64,000 nt of DNA from Rhizobium sp. 32-5/1. Lineage in GTDB: Bacteria; Pseudomonadota; Alphaproteobacteria; Rhizobiales; Rhizobiaceae. The DNA is taken from the NCBI RefSeq assembly GCF_029537235.1, contig NZ_CP120638.1, positions 4,094,501-4,158,500 on the forward strand, read 5' to 3'. Positions 46,896 to 57,800 of this stretch are shown piece after piece; positions within the stretch are counted from its first letter, which is position 1, and the number at the start of each line of letters is the position of its first letter. The translations under genes were made by a program, and so were the position numbers. The notes below the pieces were generated by a model. It had not been told where the DNA came from, made no database searches, and worked only from the letters and a program-made list of their open reading frames with translations.

Positions 46896-49821
46896 TTATT
46901 GGCCGGGTTTTCCGGTCTTGCCCTTGGTCTTCTTCTGGCGCTTGACGTCGCCGGCATCCTCGTAGGAGCCGGCGCCCGGTTTCGCGCGGATGAGGGGGCG
47001 GGGGTCGTCGGCGGGCTGGCGCTTTTCGGACTGGCCCTGCAGCAGGGGTTTTTCCGGGAGTTTGCCCGTGGTGTTGAGCGGCTTTTCGGTGCGGCCGACG
47101 GTCATTTCGTCGAGGTCGTTCTTGCGGAACAGCGAGCGGCTGGGTTGATCTCCCCTTGTGGGGGAGATGGCCCGAAGGGTCAGAGGGGGTATGGCGGCAG
47201 ATTCGGCGTTCGAGGTGGGCTTACCCCCTCTGTCCTGGCGGACATCTCCCCCACAGGGGGAGATCGACTCGCGGCTGGCCTTGCCGCTCTTCTTTCCTCC
47301 GCCTTCCATAGCCTTGGCTTCTTGCCGCGCCATGGGATCGTCCATGACGGCCAGTTCGGCGGCCTTGAGGCGTTTGATTTCGTCGCGCAGGCGGGCGGCG
47401 GTTTCGAAGTCGAGGTCGGCGGCGGCGTTGCGCATCTGTTTTTCGAGCGCTTCGAGATGGGCGGCGAGGTTGTTGCCGACCAGGCTGGTGATACCGCCCT
47501 TGACGCCCTTGATGCCGATATCGGCGCGGACATGGTCGCGCTCGTAGACCGAGTCGAGAATGTCGGAGATGCGGGCTTTGACGGATTCCGGGGTGATGCC
47601 GTGTTCGGTGTTGTAGGCGACCTGCTTTTCGCGGCGGCGGGCGGTTTCTTCCATGGCGCGGGTCATCGATCCCGTGATCTGGTCGGCATAGAGGATAACC
47701 TTGCCGTCGACGTTTCGCGCCGCACGGCCGATGGTCTGGACCAGCGATGTCTCGGAGCGCAGGAAGCCTTCCTTGTCGGCATCGAGGATGGCGACGAAGC
47801 CGCATTCGGGGATGTCGAGTCCTTCGCGCAGGAGGTTGATGCCGACGAGGACGTCGAAGGCGCCGAGCCTGAGATCGCGGATGATCTCGATGCGCTCCAG
47901 CGTGTCGATATCGCTGTGCATATACCGGACGCGAACCCCTGCTCGTGCAGATATTCGGTGAGGTCCTCGGCCATGCGCTTGGTGAGCACGGTGACCAGCG
48001 TGCGGTAGCCGGCGGCGGCGGTCTCGCGGATTTCGCCCAAAACGTCGTCGACCTGGGACTTGGCCGGGCGGACTTCCACCGGCGGATCGATCAGGCCTGT
48101 GGGGCGAATGACCTGTTCGGCAAAGACGCCACCGGCCTGTTCCATCTCCCAGGCGGCGGGGGTGGCGGACACCGCGATGGTTTCGGGGCGCATGGCGTCC
48201 CATTCCTCGAAACGCAGCGGGCGATTGTCCATGCACGACGGCAGGCGGAAACCGTATTCGGCGAGCGTCGCCTTGCGCCTGAAGTCGCCCCGGTACATGC
48301 CGCCGATCTGGCTGACGGAGACGTGGCTTTCGTCGATGAACAGGAGGGCGTTGTCGGGGATGTATTCGAACAGGGTCGGCGGCGGCTCGCCGGGCTGGCG
48401 GCCGGTGAGGTAGCGCGAATAGTTCTCGATGCCGGCGCAGGAGCCGGTGGCCTCCAGCATCTCGATATCGTAGCGGGTGCGCTGCTCCAGTCGCTGGGCT
48501 TCCAGCAGGCGGCCGCCCTTTTCCAGCTCGGCCAAGCGGAGCTTGAGCTCTTCCTTGATCGACTTGATCGCCTGGTTGAGCGTCGGGCGCGGCGTGACAT
48601 AGTGGGAATTGGCGTAGATTTTTACGCTTTTCAGGTCGTCGGTCTTGTGGCCGGTGAGCGGGTCGAACTCGGTGATGCTATCGATCTCGTCGCCGAACAT
48701 CGAGATGCGCCAGGCGGCATCCTCAAGGTGGGCCGGGAAGATCTCGATCGTGTCGCCGCGGACCCGGAAAGAGCCGCGCTGGAAATCCATGTCGCGGCGC
48801 TTGTATTGCTGCGCAACGAGGTCGGCGAGAAGCTGGCGCTGGTCGAGCCGGTCACCGACCTGCATCTGGAAGGTCATGGCGGTGTAGGTCTCGACCGAGC
48901 CGATACCGTAGATGCAGGAGACCGAGGCGACGATGATGACGTCGTCGCGCTCGATCAGCGAGCGGGTGGCCGAGTGGCGCATGCGGTCGATCTGCTCGTT
49001 GATCGATGATTCCTTCTCGATGAAGGTGTCGGAACGCGGCACATAGGCTTCCGGCTGGTAGTAGTCGTAGTAGGAGACGAAATATTCGACCGCATTGTTC
49101 GGAAAAAGTTCTTGAACTCGGAATAGAGCTGCGCCGCCAGCGTCTTGTTGGGTGCAAGGATGACGGCGGGGCGCTGGGTCGCTTCGATCACCTTGGCCAT
49201 GGTGAAGGTCTTGCCCGAGCCGGTGACGCCGAGCAGGACCTGGGTGCGGTCGTGATTGGCCAGACCCTCGACGAGGTCCTTGATGGCGGTCGGCTGGTCG
49301 CCGGCGGGCTCGAAATCCGACTGCATGACGATCTTGATGCCGCCTTCGGATTTCTCCGGGCGGGCCGGCCGATGCGGGGTCCACATCTTGCCGTCCTTGA
49401 ACAGCGGATTGCCGCTCTCGATCAGTGCCGACAGCGCCTCGACCGTGGCGGTGACGCCACCGGACGCGAGGCTTTCGGCCTCCTCCAGCGAGGTGTCCAT
49501 GCCGGAGACGGGATTGAGGCCGGCGGCCGCGCGGGCCTTGGGATCGGACGTGCCGCCCATGGATGTGCCGCGACTGCTTCTGCTCGCTCCCACACCATCC
49601 TTAGACTTCTCGTCTTTGGCTTTCTGCGCGGCGATCTCGACCTTCTTGCGGTGTTTTCCCGCCTTGGAGGCGACGTCGTGGCGGGTCTCGATCGTCTCGG
49701 CCTCGGCCATGCGCTGCAGTTCGTTGGCCCAGTCGGAGACGGAGCCTGAGAGCGGGGCGCCCTCGAACGAAGCCTGCGGGGCTTCCTCGAAGCCTGATGA
49801 TTTTTTCGGTGCTTTCGACAT
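46896..49821 (-). CDS. uvrB: Excinuclease ABC subunit B, two frameshifts and an inserted repeat
   Basis: UvrB is the damage-verifying helicase of nucleotide excision repair. It has the Walker A motif [16 protein letters not shown], the beta-hairpin region [52 protein letters not shown], helicase motif QTIGRAARN and a C-terminal UVR domain ([26 protein letters not shown]). The first 140 residues are a low-complexity extension seen in rhizobia. Frame breaks near 49101-49103 and at 47936-47939 (C4) fit one missing base each. The C-terminal tail after the UVR domain contains about 40 residues encoded by a palindromic element (47147-47265). The gene should be functional once the errors are corrected. 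Confidence 0.92.
47147..47265. repeat. Palindromic mosaic element inserted in frame in uvrB
   Basis: About 120 bases bounded by GATCTCCCC and GGGGGAGATC. The left half (GATCTCCCC-TTGT-GGGGGAGAT, then GGCCCGAAGGGTC) resembles copy A; the right half (CCCCCTCTGTCC-TGG-CGGACA-TCTCCCCC-ACA-GGGGGAGATC) matches copy C. On the minus strand it reads [14 protein letters not shown]...ISPTRGDQ between SRES and PSRSLF, without any stop. Confidence 0.8.
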
Positions 49822-49971
49822 GCCGGGAATATGGAGAGAGTCCGGCGGAAAGGGAAGAGGGAATGAGTACAAAAAGGCAACGGCGCGAGAGGCATGCGCG
49901 GCGCCTGCCGGCCATCGCAGCATCTTGCCGCCGTCCCGCCGCGTGGTAGGATGATTGAGGGGGATCGTGCG

Positions 49972-50941
49972 ATGGATCAGGCATTCGATGAAGCATCCGT
50001 CATGCCCGATGCGGCGGCGCTGGAGACCGTGCACCGGGCAATCGAAGCGTATAATGGCGAGCGCCCGGCCCGCGAACGGGCGATGCAGAATCGCGTGACC
50101 ATCGTCATGGGCGGCTTCGTCCTCATCACGGGCTGTATCCTGCTGTTGCTTTTCAATTCCGGACTGAAGGACGGTTTCGGTATCGCCTGCGGCGTCGCTT
50201 TCTTCGCAGGTTGGCAGCTCTACGAGCACTGTCTCAAGCCGGCGCGGGAATTCCAGCAGAACCTGCGCGACCGCATGCTGCCGGTCATCTTCGGCTTCGT
50301 CGAGCGGGTGCAATACAGCAAGGGCACGACCCCGCGCTTCATGGAGCGTTTTCCGAAAGAGGCGCTGCTGAAATACGCCAATGCCATTCATGACGATGCG
50401 GTTTCGGGTGTCTACGACAATGTCCGCTTCATGCTGTCGGAAACGGAACTGACGACGGGCGGCAAGAACAAGACGGTGCTGTTCAAGGGCGTCATCTTTC
50501 ACTTCCTCCGCGATGACGCCTTTCCGGGCATTCTGGCGGCGACGAAGCGCCCGGGCGGCTTCCAGAAATTCGTGGAGAATTTTTCAGCACCGGGCCGCTG
50601 AACGTCATCGAGAGCGGTGATCCGCGTGCCGATGCCAGCCACGAGTTCCGGACCAACAATATCACCGCGGCAAAACCGCTGGTCGAGGGGAGATGGTTTC
50701 GGCGCTCGACTATCTCTCGGGTGTCTGGCCGACCGACGTCGTGCGCATCGCGCTGTCCGGCCACGAATGTTTCCTGCTGGTGCCATCCAAGAAGAATTTC
50801 TTCGAACTCCCTGATATCGCCCATGACATCAATTTCGATGCCCATGTCCGGCCGATGATCCGCGATCTGGTGACGCTTCTGGTCACGGCCCGGCTGGTCA
50901 GCCGTATCGGGATGAAGGAAGAGCCGGGGTCGGAGTCCTAA
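49972..50941 (+). CDS. DUF3137-like membrane protein, first of two paralogues, two frameshifts
   Basis: Roughly 323 residues. Two membrane spans near residues 42-80 ([38 protein letters not shown]) precede a long soluble part, the DUF3137 layout. It aligns throughout with the next gene: [20 protein letters not shown] against RERMLPKIFAFAGPIKYANG, and [25 protein letters not shown] against DFFELPDMHRDINYEHHVLPMIRDL. Frame breaks at T5 50580-50584 and G4 50687-50690 each fit one missing base. The start ATG 49972 follows GAGGGGG. Function unknown. It starts 150 bases from the uvrB start, in the opposite direction. Confidence 0.78.
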
Positions 50942-50946
50942 TCCCG

Positions 50947-51897
50947 ATGCTGCTGGACGAAAAGACGATCATGCCGTCCGGGGAGGTGCTAGAGGCCGTC
51001 AAAGCCGCCATCGCCGACTATAACAGCGGCCGACCCGCCATGCTTCAGGACCTGCAGAGGCGGTGGGTATCGACGATCCTGCCCTATGGGGTCATCGCCA
51101 TTGCCGTGGTTATTGGCATCCTCGTCTCCGTCGAGCGACCGGTCGTCCTCGGCTTCATCATTCCCTTGCTCGCTGCCATAGGCTGGTTCATCCGGCATGA
51201 GGCCGGCCGGCCGATGCGGGACTTCCGCCAAAGCCTGCGCGAACGCATGCTGCCGAAGATCTTCGCCTTTGCCGGACCGATCAAATATGCAAACGGCATT
51301 TCGCCGCAGTTCATGCGGAGATTGCCGACGCCGGGCCTCGTGCGCTTCAAGGGGGCGATATACGACGATCTAATCGCCGGCGTTTACGAAGGCATGGATT
51401 TCACGCTGTGCGAAATGCGCCTGACGACCGGAGACGATAACAAAACGGTGTTCAAGGGCATCATCGTCTATTTCAATCCGGCCCATGCTTTCCCGGGACG
51501 CCTGTTTGCCGCCAAGCGTGTTGAGGGCCTGCAGGGTTTTCTCGACGATATCCTGGCCGACAGGTCGTTAACGACGATGCCGGTCGACCGGGGCGACCTA
51601 GACCATCTCTATGTGTTTCGCACCGATCGTCCCGACGATGCGAGTCCGCTGTTAACCGGATTGATCATTCCGGTTCTGGACTATCTGGCGAAAGACTGGC
51701 CGGATGGTATTCCCCGTCTTGGCCTCGCGGGTGCTGACGCTTTCCTGATGGTCGCGACGGAGAAGGATTTCTTTGAACTGCCGGATATGCACCGCGATAT
51801 CAACTATGAGCACCATGTGTTGCCAATGATCCGCGATCTCGTCAGCCTGCTGGCGACTGCGCGCCTCGTCAGCAAAATCGTCATGCCGCCGCAATAA
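50947..51897 (+). CDS. DUF3137-like membrane protein, second paralogue
   Basis: A 316-residue intact copy of the same family: two membrane helices (ILPYGVIAIAVVIGILVSV; VVLGFIIPLLAAIGWFI) and a soluble C-terminal region of about 220 residues. It starts five bases after the first copy, so the two are one transcription unit. DUF3137 proteins resemble the Galanin-like membrane family of unknown function. The tandem arrangement suggests a hetero-oligomer, which is inference. Confidence 0.8.
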   Translation: MLLDEKTIMPSGEVLEAVKAAIADYNSGRPAMLQDLQRRWVSTILPYGVIAIAVVIGILVSVERPVVLGFIIPLLAAIGWFIRHEAGRPMRDFRQSLRERMLPKIFAFAGPIKYANGISPQFMRRLPTPGLVRFKGAIYDDLIAGVYEGMDFTLCEMRLTTGDDNKTVFKGIIVYFNPAHAFPGRLFAAKRVEGLQGFLDDILADRSLTTMPVDRGDLDHLYVFRTDRPDDASPLLTGLIIPVLDYLAKDWPDGIPRLGLAGADAFLMVATEKDFFELPDMHRDINYEHHVLPMIRDLVSLLATARLVSKIVMPPQ

Positions 51898-51914
51898 CGC
51901 GCAGTGCGCATTTT

Positions 51915-53921
51915 TTATTGGATACGCGATGCCCCGACCAGCGGTCTGCCAGGCCCTGGATGGGTTTCGATCCATCCTGGAATGTCGTCTACCGGCATCG
52001 GGCGTCCATAGTAGTAGCCTTGGACTAGACGGCAGCCGAGCATGCGCAGAACCTCGGCCTCCTCGGCCGTTTCGACACCTTCGACCACGATGTCGATATC
52101 GAGGGCATGGCCGATGCCGATCAATGCCGAAATCAGCGCCTGGTTCTGGCGGCTGGCGGCGATGCCGGTGACGAAGCTGCGATCGATCTTCAGCCTGTCG
52201 ATGCGCAGGCTGACGAGATAGGCGAGCGAGGAATGGCCCATGCCGAAATCATCGACGGCAAGTCGAAATCCGGCCTGTTCGAGCCGGGCAAGTTCCTCAC
52301 CGGCGATGACCGCGTCCAGCGTCGCTTCCTCGGTGATTTCGACCTCAAGTTTCGACGGGTCGATGCCGGACCCGGCGACGATGGGGGCCAGCATGGCCGA
52401 GAGGCTGTAGGTCGAAAATTCGCGAGGCGAGACGTTGATGGCGACCGAGGCCTCACCGAGCCCAAAAGCAGGCAGTCGCTGAATAAGGGCAACAGCGGAT
52501 AAAGCAATGTGGCGGGTCAGCCGTTCCGACATATGCAACGTATGCGCAGCAAGCACGACCTCCGGTGGACTGACGGGGCCGAGCGTCGGATGGCTCCAGC
52601 GCAACAGCGCCTCGAAGCCAACGATGCTGCCGTCGGAAAGGGCCACCTGCGGCTGGAAGAAGACCTTAATGCCGTCATTTGCAATGGCATCAGCAAGGCC
52701 GGTTTCGATCAGTCGCTGGCGATCGATCCGGGCCTTGAGGTCGGGATTAAAGATGCTGAGGCGTCTGCGGCCGCCTTCCTTGGCGGCATATAGGGCGATA
52801 TCGGCGCTGGCGAAAAGCTCCTCCGCCGTATGCCCATGATCGGGGAACAAGGCAAGGCCCGCGCTTGTGCCAACGATGGTGGGGCGACCGTGAATCAGAA
52901 TGGGCAACTCCGCCGACGCCATTATGCCGGCGCCGATTGCCTGCGCGCGTTCGGCAGCATCCATGCCATCGATGATGACAGCAAACTCATCCCCGCCAAG
53001 CCGGACAACGCGATCGTGTGCACCGCAAAGCCGGGCGAGGCGTGCGCTCACCTCGACCAGAACCTTATCGCCGGCGCCATGGCCCATCGTATCGTTTATC
53101 GCCTTGAAACGATCAAGGTCGATGATCAGAAGCGCGATCGGTCGCGGATCGCTGTCTTGGTCAGCGACAAGGGCGTGGAGGTGGGCATTGAAAAGCGCCC
53201 GGTTACCCAGGCCTGTCAGAGGGTCGAGACGCGCCAGGGTCTCCAGCTGGGTGTTCGAAAGCTGGATTTCCTGGTTGGCATTCGACAGGGATTCAGCAAG
53301 CGTAATCGCCTGCAGGCGATCTTGCTGACTGCGGATGAAATTTGCCTGGCTCATGCCGCTGGCGCGCACCATCATGACCGACAGGAGCAGGACATCGAGG
53401 GCAATCACGCCGGAGAGGATCGTTGCCTGCTGTATCAGAAGAAACATGGTTGCCGCGAGCGGCGGTCCGCCAAACAAAAGCGCGGTGCGCGAATGGGCCG
53501 TGCTCTGCATCAGGGCGCCCGCGGAAATGCCCGCGATAATAAAGATGACATAGGCATTCGCGCCCTCTGTGGTCAAACCGCCGCTCAGAAATGGCGCCAC
53601 TGCCCAAACCAGGCCACCCAGATATGCGCCTGATGACAAGAGCGAAAGTGTTCGCTCCGGATCTCGCTCCGGCAGGTTGTCTCGTTTGATGAAGATAACC
53701 GTGACGAGGCGCGTCATGTTGAGCATCACAACGACACCGAGCCAGATCAAGATGGATGGCGCGGGGTTATACAGCCAGAGAACGATAGCGGTCGTCGCGG
53801 CGATAAATGAGTTCGAGACAAGCGAAAGCGCCACGCCGCCCAGCACAGAAAGGGCCTGAGCCGTCTTGATTTGCTGCGCGATCGTTGTGTCATCCGGAAC
53901 TGTCCGGACCCGCTGCTCCAT
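51915..53921 (-). CDS. GGDEF-EAL protein with N-terminal membrane domain (cyclic di-GMP turnover)
   Basis: A 668-residue signalling protein. The N-terminal 190 residues contain six hydrophobic segments (VVMLNMTRLVTVIFI; GANAYVIFIIAGISAGALM; LSGVIALDVLLLSVMMV) and form an unclassified membrane sensor. The GGDEF domain has the intact signature RLGGDEFAVI, so it can make cyclic di-GMP. The EAL domain starts with IVGFEALLRWSHPTLG and keeps NVSPREFS, VEITEEATLD, VDDFGMGHSSLAYL and VVEGVETAEEAEVL, so breakdown activity is also plausible. I chose ATG 53921 because GGAG lies five bases upstream; two codons earlier are alternatives. The direction of net activity is unknown. Confidence 0.9.
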   Translation of the reverse strand: MEQRVRTVPDDTTIAQQIKTAQALSVLGGVALSLVSNSFIAATTAIVLWLYNPAPSILIWLGVVVMLNMTRLVTVIFIKRDNLPERDPERTLSLLSSGAYLGGLVWAVAPFLSGGLTTEGANAYVIFIIAGISAGALMQSTAHSRTALLFGGPPLAATMFLLIQQATILSGVIALDVLLLSVMMVRASGMSQANFIRSQQDRLQAITLAESLSNANQEIQLSNTQLETLARLDPLTGLGNRALFNAHLHALVADQDSDPRPIALLIIDLDRFKAINDTMGHGAGDKVLVEVSARLARLCGAHDRVVRLGGDEFAVIIDGMDAAERAQAIGAGIMASAELPILIHGRPTIVGTSAGLALFPDHGHTAEELFASADIALYAAKEGGRRRLSIFNPDLKARIDRQRLIETGLADAIANDGIKVFFQPQVALSDGSIVGFEALLRWSHPTLGPVSPPEVVLAAHTLHMSERLTRHIALSAVALIQRLPAFGLGEASVAINVSPREFSTYSLSAMLAPIVAGSGIDPSKLEVEITEEATLDAVIAGEELARLEQAGFRLAVDDFGMGHSSLAYLVSLRIDRLKIDRSFVTGIAASRQNQALISALIGIGHALDIDIVVEGVETAEEAEVLRMLGCRLVQGYYYGRPMPVDDIPGWIETHPGPGRPLVGASRIQ

Positions 53922-54122
53922 CATCACTCCAAATCACACCCTAGCTTGCATATTTCGGTTGTGCCTCATATACCCCTATACCTATAATTTTGCTTTAACC
54001 GGCTGCGCACGAATTCGGGGGAATGGCTGTAGCGAACGGTCCATAGGCAGAAAAACGCCGCTTGACCTCATCTCCGAAGGAGTTAACTCAGGGTCATCGA
54101 CGATCTTTCCAGGAACCTTCCA

Positions 54123-54476
54123 ATGCCATTCACGTTTTCGTCCGCCGCGGTCTTGCCGATCGTGCTTTTGGTATTTTCCAACATCTTCATGACGTTTGCC
54201 TGGTATGGGCACCTGAAATATACATCCTCGCCGCTTTACATGGCCGTTATCGCCAGTTGGGGCATCGCATTCTTCGAATACTGCCTTGCGGTACCCGCCA
54301 ACAGGATCGGCCATGAAGTCTATTCGGCCGCTCAATTGAAAACCATGCAAGAGGTGATCACCCTAGTGGTCTTCGCGGGATTTTCGGTCTTCTGGCTGAA
54401 GGAATCCTTGACCTGGAACCATGCCATCGGCTTCTGCCTGATCGCCGGCGGGGCCGCCTTCGTGTTCAAGGGGTAG
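54123..54476 (+). CDS. DMT-superfamily protein (DUF486)
   Basis: A 117-residue membrane protein with four hydrophobic helices (FSSAAVLPIVLLVFSNIFMTFAWYGHL; AVIASWGIAFFEYCLAVPANRIG; TLVVFAGFSVFWLKES; HAIGFCLIAGGAAFVF). The AWYGHLKY and EYCLAVPANRIGH motifs are the DUF486 pattern, small relatives of drug/metabolite transporters that probably work as dimers. Substrate unknown. Confidence 0.85.
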   Translation: MPFTFSSAAVLPIVLLVFSNIFMTFAWYGHLKYTSSPLYMAVIASWGIAFFEYCLAVPANRIGHEVYSAAQLKTMQEVITLVVFAGFSVFWLKESLTWNHAIGFCLIAGGAAFVFKG

Positions 54477-54551
54477 TTCAAGCAGCAACAGGCCCCGGAG
54501 TCAGGCGTTCTCGACGTACGTTTTCCGACCGTCGTATGGTACAGGATCGTC

Positions 54552-55310
54552 ATGATTCTCCTGAAGCTGACGCTGGTGCCTTTCTTTCTGTTCGTCGTGT
54601 CCATGGCTGCTGTTCGCTGGGGGCCGGCAGTTGCGGGATGGCTTGCCGGACTGCCGATCGTGACGGGGCCGATCCTGTACCTTCTGGTCCTGGATCATGG
54701 CGGGGCATTTGGCGTCACCGCTGCAACCGCCGCGCTGTCCGCGATCCTGGCATCGGAAGCTTTCAACCTGGCCTATGCTTGGACATGCCGCCGGAACCCT
54801 TATGGTGTTGCGGCCGTAGCGGGGCTTGTCGTATGGCTGGCTGCGGCCATGGGGCTGACGGCTTTGCCGGCCACCCCGGCCTTCGCCATCGCCGCTGCTG
54901 TGTTGGGCGTTGCATCGGCGCAAGTCTTTCTGCCGCGCACGAATGCCGCCGGCAGACCCATATCGATCACCCGCACTGATCTTGTCATGCGCATGGTTGC
55001 CGGTGCTGTCCTGACGCTTGCCGTCACGATGCTGTCCTTCTCGCTAGGTGCACAATGGAGTGGCGTGCTCAGCGTTTTCCCGCTGCTCGGACTGATTTTG
55101 TCCATCTCTTCCCAGCGCGCCCACGGCCCTGATTTCGTGGTGCGGCTGTTGCGCGGCATGGTGCTGGGACGGTTGTCATTCGCGGCCTTCTGCCTCTGCT
55201 TGATCTGGCTCTTGCCGAGCCAGAATGCCGCGATCGCGTTTCTGATCGCGTCCGTCGTCTCCTGTCTGGTGCAATGGGCAAGCCGGTGGCTGGCTGTTGG
55301 CATCCGGTGA
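54552..55310 (+). CDS. Hypothetical inner-membrane protein
   Basis: A 252-residue protein with about eight hydrophobic segments and very little soluble sequence (LKLTLVPFFLFVVSMAAVRWGPAVAGWLAGLPIVTGPIL; MLSFSLGAQWSGVLSVFPLLGLILSISSQRAHGP). GWLAGLPIVTGPIL and SVFPLLGLILS suggest a duplicated fold of two similar halves. I do not recognise a characterised family. It has no visible partner beyond the DUF486 gene 75 bases upstream on the same strand. Confidence 0.7.
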   Translation: MILLKLTLVPFFLFVVSMAAVRWGPAVAGWLAGLPIVTGPILYLLVLDHGGAFGVTAATAALSAILASEAFNLAYAWTCRRNPYGVAAVAGLVVWLAAAMGLTALPATPAFAIAAAVLGVASAQVFLPRTNAAGRPISITRTDLVMRMVAGAVLTLAVTMLSFSLGAQWSGVLSVFPLLGLILSISSQRAHGPDFVVRLLRGMVLGRLSFAAFCLCLIWLLPSQNAAIAFLIASVVSCLVQWASRWLAVGIR

Positions 55311-55351
55311 GCCGAACCGTGTGCCAGCGCACATCAAGGTGCGGGTTGCCG

Positions 55352-55738
55352 CTATTCCGCCGGAACGGCCTTCGGTTTTCCATTCTCGTCAAGCGCGACC
55401 ATGATGAACAGGGCGTCCGTGACCTTTTCCATGCGGTCGGAGAGGTAACGCTGGGCCCAGGCCTCGACCTTCAGCGTGATCGAGGTGCGGCCGATCTTGA
55501 CGATATCGGTGTAGATACACATCGTGTCGCCGATCTTGACCGGCAGTTCGAAGGCCATCTCCTTGACGGCGGCGGTGACGACGCGGCCGCGGGCGCGCTC
55601 GGCGGCGCGCATGCCGCAGGACAAGTCCATCTGCGCCATGACCCAGCCGCCGAAGATATCCCCTGCAGCATTGGCATCGGCCGGCATGGCCAGCGTTCGA
55701 AGCGTCAGTTCGCCGCCGGGTTTCGTGGGTAGGGTCAT
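55352..55738 (-). CDS. Acyl-CoA thioesterase (YciA-type hot-dog fold)
   Basis: A 128-residue thioesterase that hydrolyses acyl-CoA. The family pattern is clear: LTLRTLAMPADANAAGDIFGGWVMAQMDLSCGMRAAERARG, with the catalytic aspartate in NAAGDIFGGW, followed by VVTAAVKEMAFELPVKIGDTMCIYT. I start at ATG 55738; upstream of it the open frame is not protein-like. Chain-length preference cannot be read from sequence. Confidence 0.9.
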   Translation of the reverse strand: MTLPTKPGGELTLRTLAMPADANAAGDIFGGWVMAQMDLSCGMRAAERARGRVVTAAVKEMAFELPVKIGDTMCIYTDIVKIGRTSITLKVEAWAQRYLSDRMEKVTDALFIMVALDENGKPKAVPAE

Positions 55739-55958
55739 GGATTTTCCTCTGGTTGTCGGCCGATGAATACGCGATCCCTTCGGCGTGGGGAAGCCGTTGC
55801 TGGCGGCGAAGAGCAGCTTTCCCAAGTCGGCGGGCAGCAAAAGCGTTGCCAAAAGGTAAAGAAATTGCCTCGAATTCTAATGGCGATTTTCGAGAGAGTT
55901 TGGAAACGGGTTTTCGTTAGCCTTGCGAATTAATTGTATCCAGGACGCCGGGGTTGCC

Positions 55959-57773
55959 ATGAAGAATTTCCGAATTTCGACACGCCTATACGCTTTGGTG
56001 GGGCTGGCCCTTTTGCTGGTGGCCTCCGTCCTCACTTTTGTGGAGCTGCAATCGCACGAGGGCATGGTGGCCGAGCGCAAGGCCATGTTGTCGGCCATGA
56101 ACGAGAACGCGGTCGCGGTTTTCTCCGCCTATCACAAGCTTGAGGAAGCCGGAACGCTGACGCGCGAGCAGGCCCAGACCCAGTCGCTCGATGCCATACG
56201 GGCGATGCGCTATCAGGAGAGCGGCTACTTCTGGGTCAATGACATGCACCCGACGATGATCATGCACCCGATCAAGCCGGAGCTCGACGGCAAAGACCTG
56301 ACGCAGAACAAGGATCCGAACGGCTTTCATCTTTTCGTCGGCTTCGTCGACAAGGTGAAGGCGGAGGGCAAGGGGTTCGTTGACTACTACTGGCCGAAGC
56401 CGGGCGCGGACGAGCCGGTTCTGAAATATTCGCACGTCGCGGGCTTCGCGCCCTGGGGCTGGGTGGTTGGAACCGGCGTCTATGCGGATGACCTCGAGGT
56501 CATGTTCTGGGATAAGGCTCTTGTCGCGCTTGGGCTGGCACTGGTCGGAACGCTGGCGCTCCTGGCGGCGGCCTTCGCCATCGTGCGCAGCGTCGTCGGA
56601 CCGGTAAACCGCCTGAAGGACGCCATGGGTGCGATCGCCAACGAAAATGTTTCGTTCGACGTGCCGGAAACCGGGCGCAAGGACGAAATCGGCCAGATGG
56701 CCGAGGTGCTGGTCGTGCTCAAGGATTCGGTTGCCGAGCGCATCGCGCTTCGGGTGCGGGAAAAGGAACAGCAGGAAGCCCTGGACGAGGAACGTCAGGG
56801 TAATGAGAGCCGCAAGCAGCAGCAGGCACGCCTGCAGAGCGAGGCGATGACAGCCATCGGCGCGGCGCTTTCGCGGCTGGCGCAGGGTGACCTGACGACG
56901 GATATCGAGCAGCTTTCGCCGGAATATTCCAAGCTCGCCGACGACTTCAATGCCGCCGCGGCATCGTTACGCGACGTCATTCGCGCGATCTCCCGCTCCA
57001 GCGATGTCGTCAACGGCAGCGCCGGCGACATTTCGGAGGCCACCGGCAATCTTTCACGCCGCACCGAACAGCAGGCGGCAGCGCTTGAAGAAACGGCCGC
57101 TGCGCTCGACCAGATCACCTCGACGGTGCGCAGCGCCTCCGAGCGGGCCATCGAGGCCCGCGACATGGTCAACGAGACGAAGGGCAGTGCCACCAAGTCC
57201 GGCGACATCGTCCGCAATGCAATTGCCGCGATGAGCAGGATCGAGGGATCGTCGAGCCGCATCAGCCAGATCATCGGCGTCATCGACGAGATCGCCTTCC
57301 AGACCAACCTTCTGGCGCTGAATGCCGGCGTCGAGGCAGCGCGGGCAGGGGAAGCCGGTCGCGGTTTTGCCGTCGTTGCCCAGGAAGTGCGCGAACTTGC
57401 GCAGCGCTCGGCATCGGCTGCCAAGGAGATCAAGGATCTCATCCGCACATCCGCCAGCGAAGTCGAGACCGGCGTGTCGCTGGTGCGCTCGACCGGTGAG
57501 GCGCTGAGCGAGATCGAGACGCTCGTCAACCGGGTCAATGACACGGTTGCTTCCATCGCAACGGCTGCCCGTGAACAGGCAACCGGGCTGCACGAAGTCA
57601 ATACGGCCGTCAACAGCATGGACCAGATGACCCAGCAGAATGCCGCCATGGTCGAAGAGACGACCGCGGCCAGCCAGACGCTGGCGCAGGAGAGCCGCGA
57701 GTTGAAAACGCTGCTCCAGACATTCCGGCTGGCGGACGATACCCGGTCGGCAAACTATGGCAGGGCAGCCTGA
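55959..57773 (+). CDS. Methyl-accepting chemotaxis protein with single-Cache sensor
   Basis: A 604-residue chemoreceptor. One membrane span (residues 10-32), a periplasmic sCache_2-type sensor ([55 protein letters not shown]), a second span ([23 protein letters not shown]), a HAMP domain, and a long methyl-accepting coiled-coil domain with the conserved hairpin tip [44 protein letters not shown]. The C-terminus has no CheR-binding pentapeptide. sCache_2 receptors usually sense small organic acids, but the ligand is unknown. I start at ATG 55959; the upstream frame is not protein-like. A strong terminator follows. Confidence 0.92.
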   Translation: MKNFRISTRLYALVGLALLLVASVLTFVELQSHEGMVAERKAMLSAMNENAVAVFSAYHKLEEAGTLTREQAQTQSLDAIRAMRYQESGYFWVNDMHPTMIMHPIKPELDGKDLTQNKDPNGFHLFVGFVDKVKAEGKGFVDYYWPKPGADEPVLKYSHVAGFAPWGWVVGTGVYADDLEVMFWDKALVALGLALVGTLALLAAAFAIVRSVVGPVNRLKDAMGAIANENVSFDVPETGRKDEIGQMAEVLVVLKDSVAERIALRVREKEQQEALDEERQGNESRKQQQARLQSEAMTAIGAALSRLAQGDLTTDIEQLSPEYSKLADDFNAAAASLRDVIRAISRSSDVVNGSAGDISEATGNLSRRTEQQAAALEETAAALDQITSTVRSASERAIEARDMVNETKGSATKSGDIVRNAIAAMSRIEGSSSRISQIIGVIDEIAFQTNLLALNAGVEAARAGEAGRGFAVVAQEVRELAQRSASAAKEIKDLIRTSASEVETGVSLVRSTGEALSEIETLVNRVNDTVASIATAAREQATGLHEVNTAVNSMDQMTQQNAAMVEETTAASQTLAQESRELKTLLQTFRLADDTRSANYGRAA

Positions 57774-57800
57774 TCTAAAAATCCTATGCCCCTTGAAGCT

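Noticed and set aside
49822..50502. Extension of uvrB upstream through the DUF3137 gene
   Set aside because: The open frame is antisense to a coding gene, and UvrB proteins of rhizobia begin at MSKxPKKSS, which is ATG 49821 here.
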